From the NCBI GenBank assembly GCA_025924755.1, contig JAICHT010000197.1:1-6876 (forward strand): a DNA stretch of 6,876 nucleotides, in the 5' to 3' direction. The notes beneath the pieces were generated by a model. The model ran no database searches. It was not told the DNA's origin and saw nothing but the letters and a program-made list of their open reading frames with translations. Each line of letters opens with the position of its first letter. Within the stretch, counting starts at the first letter, position 1. This document shows positions 5,636 through 6,876 of the stretch, piece by piece. The DNA comes from Chitinophagaceae bacterium. GTDB lineage: Bacteria > Bacteroidota > Bacteroidia > Chitinophagales > Chitinophagaceae. The position numbers and the translations under genes were made by a program.

Positions 5636-5656
5636 GCAACCGTAGTTATACGGATA
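5636..5656. promoter_or_regulatory. Inverted-repeat element, copy B (candidate operator)
   Basis: GCAACCGTAGTTATACG at 5636-5652 repeats copy A exactly and continues GATA. In this copy the dyad is longer, CCGTA-GTTA-TACGG at 5640-5653. GGGTATA follows at 5679-5685. It lies in the non-coding stretch between the GLPGLI gene end (5723) and the coiled-coil gene start (5481, minus), in the same orientation to its downstream gene as copy A. The distance to that start is about three times larger (155 against 52 nt), so the controlled transcript is less clear here. Confidence 0.45.
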
Positions 5657-5722
5657 TTAAAGGAAAAAACCTGGTTGTGGGTATAAGGTACATCCTGATT
5701 TAGACGTGTGATGGAATGGAAT

Positions 5723-6460
5723 TCAAATTAAAAAGTTCACGATCATTTTGCTGCCATACGTTCCCCATTGCCGCAGTACTTTATCCAATGATTGCGCCAT
5801 GGCGGCCCGGCTGATTTTTTTTCCCTTGGTGGCCGGAACCACTGATTTCATATTAATATCAAATACTTCTACCTTGGTAGCAAACCAGGTAGTATGAATG
5901 CGTGGAATACCAACTCCTAAAATCATCCCCGGAAGCCCGTGAATGCTTTCTGGTCCGCCGGTTACTAAAATTTCATCCGTATAAAAGGCAAACACCGTAA
6001 TCGAATCGTTTAAAATGCCCATGGCTTTCCGGCACTCAAAGCCTGCAATAGTGCGGGTATCGGCAGTTAGCTTCCACTTAATTTTTGCCAGGCTGTCTTC
6101 TACCAAAAACGTTTCTTCAAAAACGGGTTTTTGTGATACCGTAGTTCCTGTTTGGTAATCATTAAAAACAACGTTTTTATCGGCCACTCCATTAAAAAAA
6201 GATTGCGGATCCTGGCGCACTTCCCTGCCCGGCTGGTAAAGCGATTTTGCAGTATCGCCTGTAAAATTGAAGTACGTAACAGAAGTGGCCGGCAGGTGTT
6301 CTTTAATCATCTCATACCATTCCGGCGCCAGCTCTTTATACAATTGCTGTACGGCTACCGTTTTTTCAAATTCGATCTTTACTGTATTCCGAAACGGAGT
6401 TTGCGCCGATGAAAGCAATACCAGGAATACCGATAGAAAAAGAATGCTATTTTTTATCAT
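5723..6460 (-). CDS. GLPGLI family exported protein
   Basis: From ATG 6460 the protein has 245 residues. Residues 1-19 (MIKNSILFLSVFLVLLSSA) form a signal peptide, with likely cleavage before Gln20, so the protein is exported to the periplasm or envelope. The diagnostic block is in the second half: IAGFECRKA (138-146), FYTDEI (159-164), then GPESIHGLPGMILGVGIP, where GLPGM (175-179) is a variant of the name-giving GLPGLI motif (TIGR01200, Bacteroidota-specific). Length is typical. An in-frame ATG at 6505 overlaps the upstream gene by 35 nt and would put fifteen polar residues before the signal peptide, so I reject it. The gene starts 10 nt after the stop of the beta-barrel gene, a common pairing in this phylum that suggests an outer-membrane-associated role. 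Biochemical function unknown. Confidence 0.93.
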   Translation of the reverse strand: MIKNSILFLSVFLVLLSSAQTPFRNTVKIEFEKTVAVQQLYKELAPEWYEMIKEHLPATSVTYFNFTGDTAKSLYQPGREVRQDPQSFFNGVADKNVVFNDYQTGTTVSQKPVFEETFLVEDSLAKIKWKLTADTRTIAGFECRKAMGILNDSITVFAFYTDEILVTGGPESIHGLPGMILGVGIPRIHTTWFATKVEVFDINMKSVVPATKGKKISRAAMAQSLDKVLRQWGTYGSKMIVNFLI

Positions 6461-6470
6461 AATCCGATTT

Positions 6471-6876
6471 TTAGTTACCGGGCATTTTATTAAAGGTCCA
6501 TTCAAACTTCAGCATTACATAGCGGCTCCGGCGCAGGTAAGTTTGTTCGCTGATAAAGTTGCTGTTGATGGTTCTGTCGATGCCTTTATTTTGATTTAAA
6601 ATATCATTCGCTGCTAAAATCAACTTTCCTGTTTTCTTTTTAAATATTTTTTTAGCAACGTTTGCATTCCATGTAGTGATATTGATCGTGGAATTAAAGG
6701 CTTGTGTTTTTTGCCGGAGATTGATATTAATATCTGAGTTCAGTTCCAGTTTTCCAGGCAGCATCATAAATCCTTCTGCGCTGCCACCATATGTAAAATA
6801 ACGGTTGGACACATCGGGCCGAAATGAAGACCGGGAGTAATTGTAGCTTACGTTAGGTCTTAGTTCAATATTGTAC
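6471..6876 (-). CDS. Outer-membrane beta-barrel (TonB-dependent receptor-like) protein, C-terminal part (partial)
   Basis: The frame is open from the window edge to TAA at 6471-6473, giving about 135 C-terminal residues. The start lies outside the window; GTG at 6812 is an internal Val codon. The sequence alternates polar and hydrophobic residues in barrel-strand fashion: YNIELRPNVSYNYS, YGGSAEGFMMLPGKLELNSD, INITTWNANVAKKIFKKKTG, then KLILAANDILNQNKGIDRT, a typical 'xxxxxDILNQNxG' segment near the end of the Bacteroidota outer-membrane beta-barrel family (OMP_b-brl_3 type, usually with an N-terminal carboxypeptidase-regulatory-like domain). The last strand, RYVMLKFEWTFNKMPGN, resembles the family's usual C-terminus with alternating aromatics. 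It precedes the GLPGLI gene by 10 nt, so the two are probably co-transcribed. The substrate cannot be judged from this fragment. Confidence 0.88.
   Translation of the reverse strand, partial: YNIELRPNVSYNYSRSSFRPDVSNRYFTYGGSAEGFMMLPGKLELNSDININLRQKTQAFNSTINITTWNANVAKKIFKKKTGKLILAANDILNQNKGIDRTINSNFISEQTYLRRSRYVMLKFEWTFNKMPGN

Noticed and set aside
6471..6812. GTG at 6812 as the start of a separate 113-residue gene
   Set aside because: The frame stays open to the window edge with beta-barrel-type sequence upstream of that codon, so the GTG encodes an internal Val of a longer receptor.

Overview
The window reads as chromosomal DNA from a member of the Bacteroidota, most likely a Chitinophagaceae-type bacterium. 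The evidence is a GLPGLI-family protein directly behind the C-terminus of an outer-membrane beta-barrel receptor, a DUF2911-type exported protein, a HisKA_3 kinase with a NarL/FixJ regulator, AT-rich intergenic DNA, and starts without clear Shine-Dalgarno sequences. All but one of the convincing genes are on the minus strand. There is no RNA gene, CRISPR array, insertion sequence or phage module.

Layout from left to right. (1) 1-157: the N-terminal end of an exported DUF2911-like protein, cut by the window edge. (2) 158-366: no gene; only a weak inverted repeat. (3) 367-1841: two minus-strand metabolic genes, a flavin-binding PPOX-fold protein and an alpha/beta hydrolase. (4) 1842-2116: a stretch with a doubtful 63-codon ORF that may be the remains of a decayed gene. 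(5) 2117-4513: a tight four-gene minus-strand cassette. In transcription order it encodes a 115-residue soluble protein with a CPPLC tail, a seven-helix membrane protein, a one-helix histidine kinase and a response regulator. The genes are 17 nt apart, or overlap by 40 nt and 4 nt. (6) 4514-4765: a divergent control region with an inverted-repeat element and a plausible Bacteroidota promoter for the only plus-strand gene. (7) 4766-5161 (+) and 5200-5481 (-): a very basic small protein and a membrane-anchored coiled-coil protein, converging. (8) 5482-5722: non-coding, carrying a second copy of the same inverted-repeat element. (9) 5723-6876: a GLPGLI-family exported protein and, just upstream, the end of an outer-membrane beta-barrel receptor that runs off the window.

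How the parts may work together. The kinase and regulator form a standard two-component pair. The membrane protein fits an input partner for a kinase that has almost no sensor domain of its own. The small Cys-tailed protein heads the same transcript and is the least understood component. The 17-nt sequence GCAACCGTAGTTATACG occurs twice, each time on the promoter side of a minus-strand gene. It contains the dyad CGTA-N4-TACG. One copy sits just upstream of the cassette, so it is a candidate operator for the cassette's own NarL-type regulator. That link is inference, but it is the most testable observation in the window.
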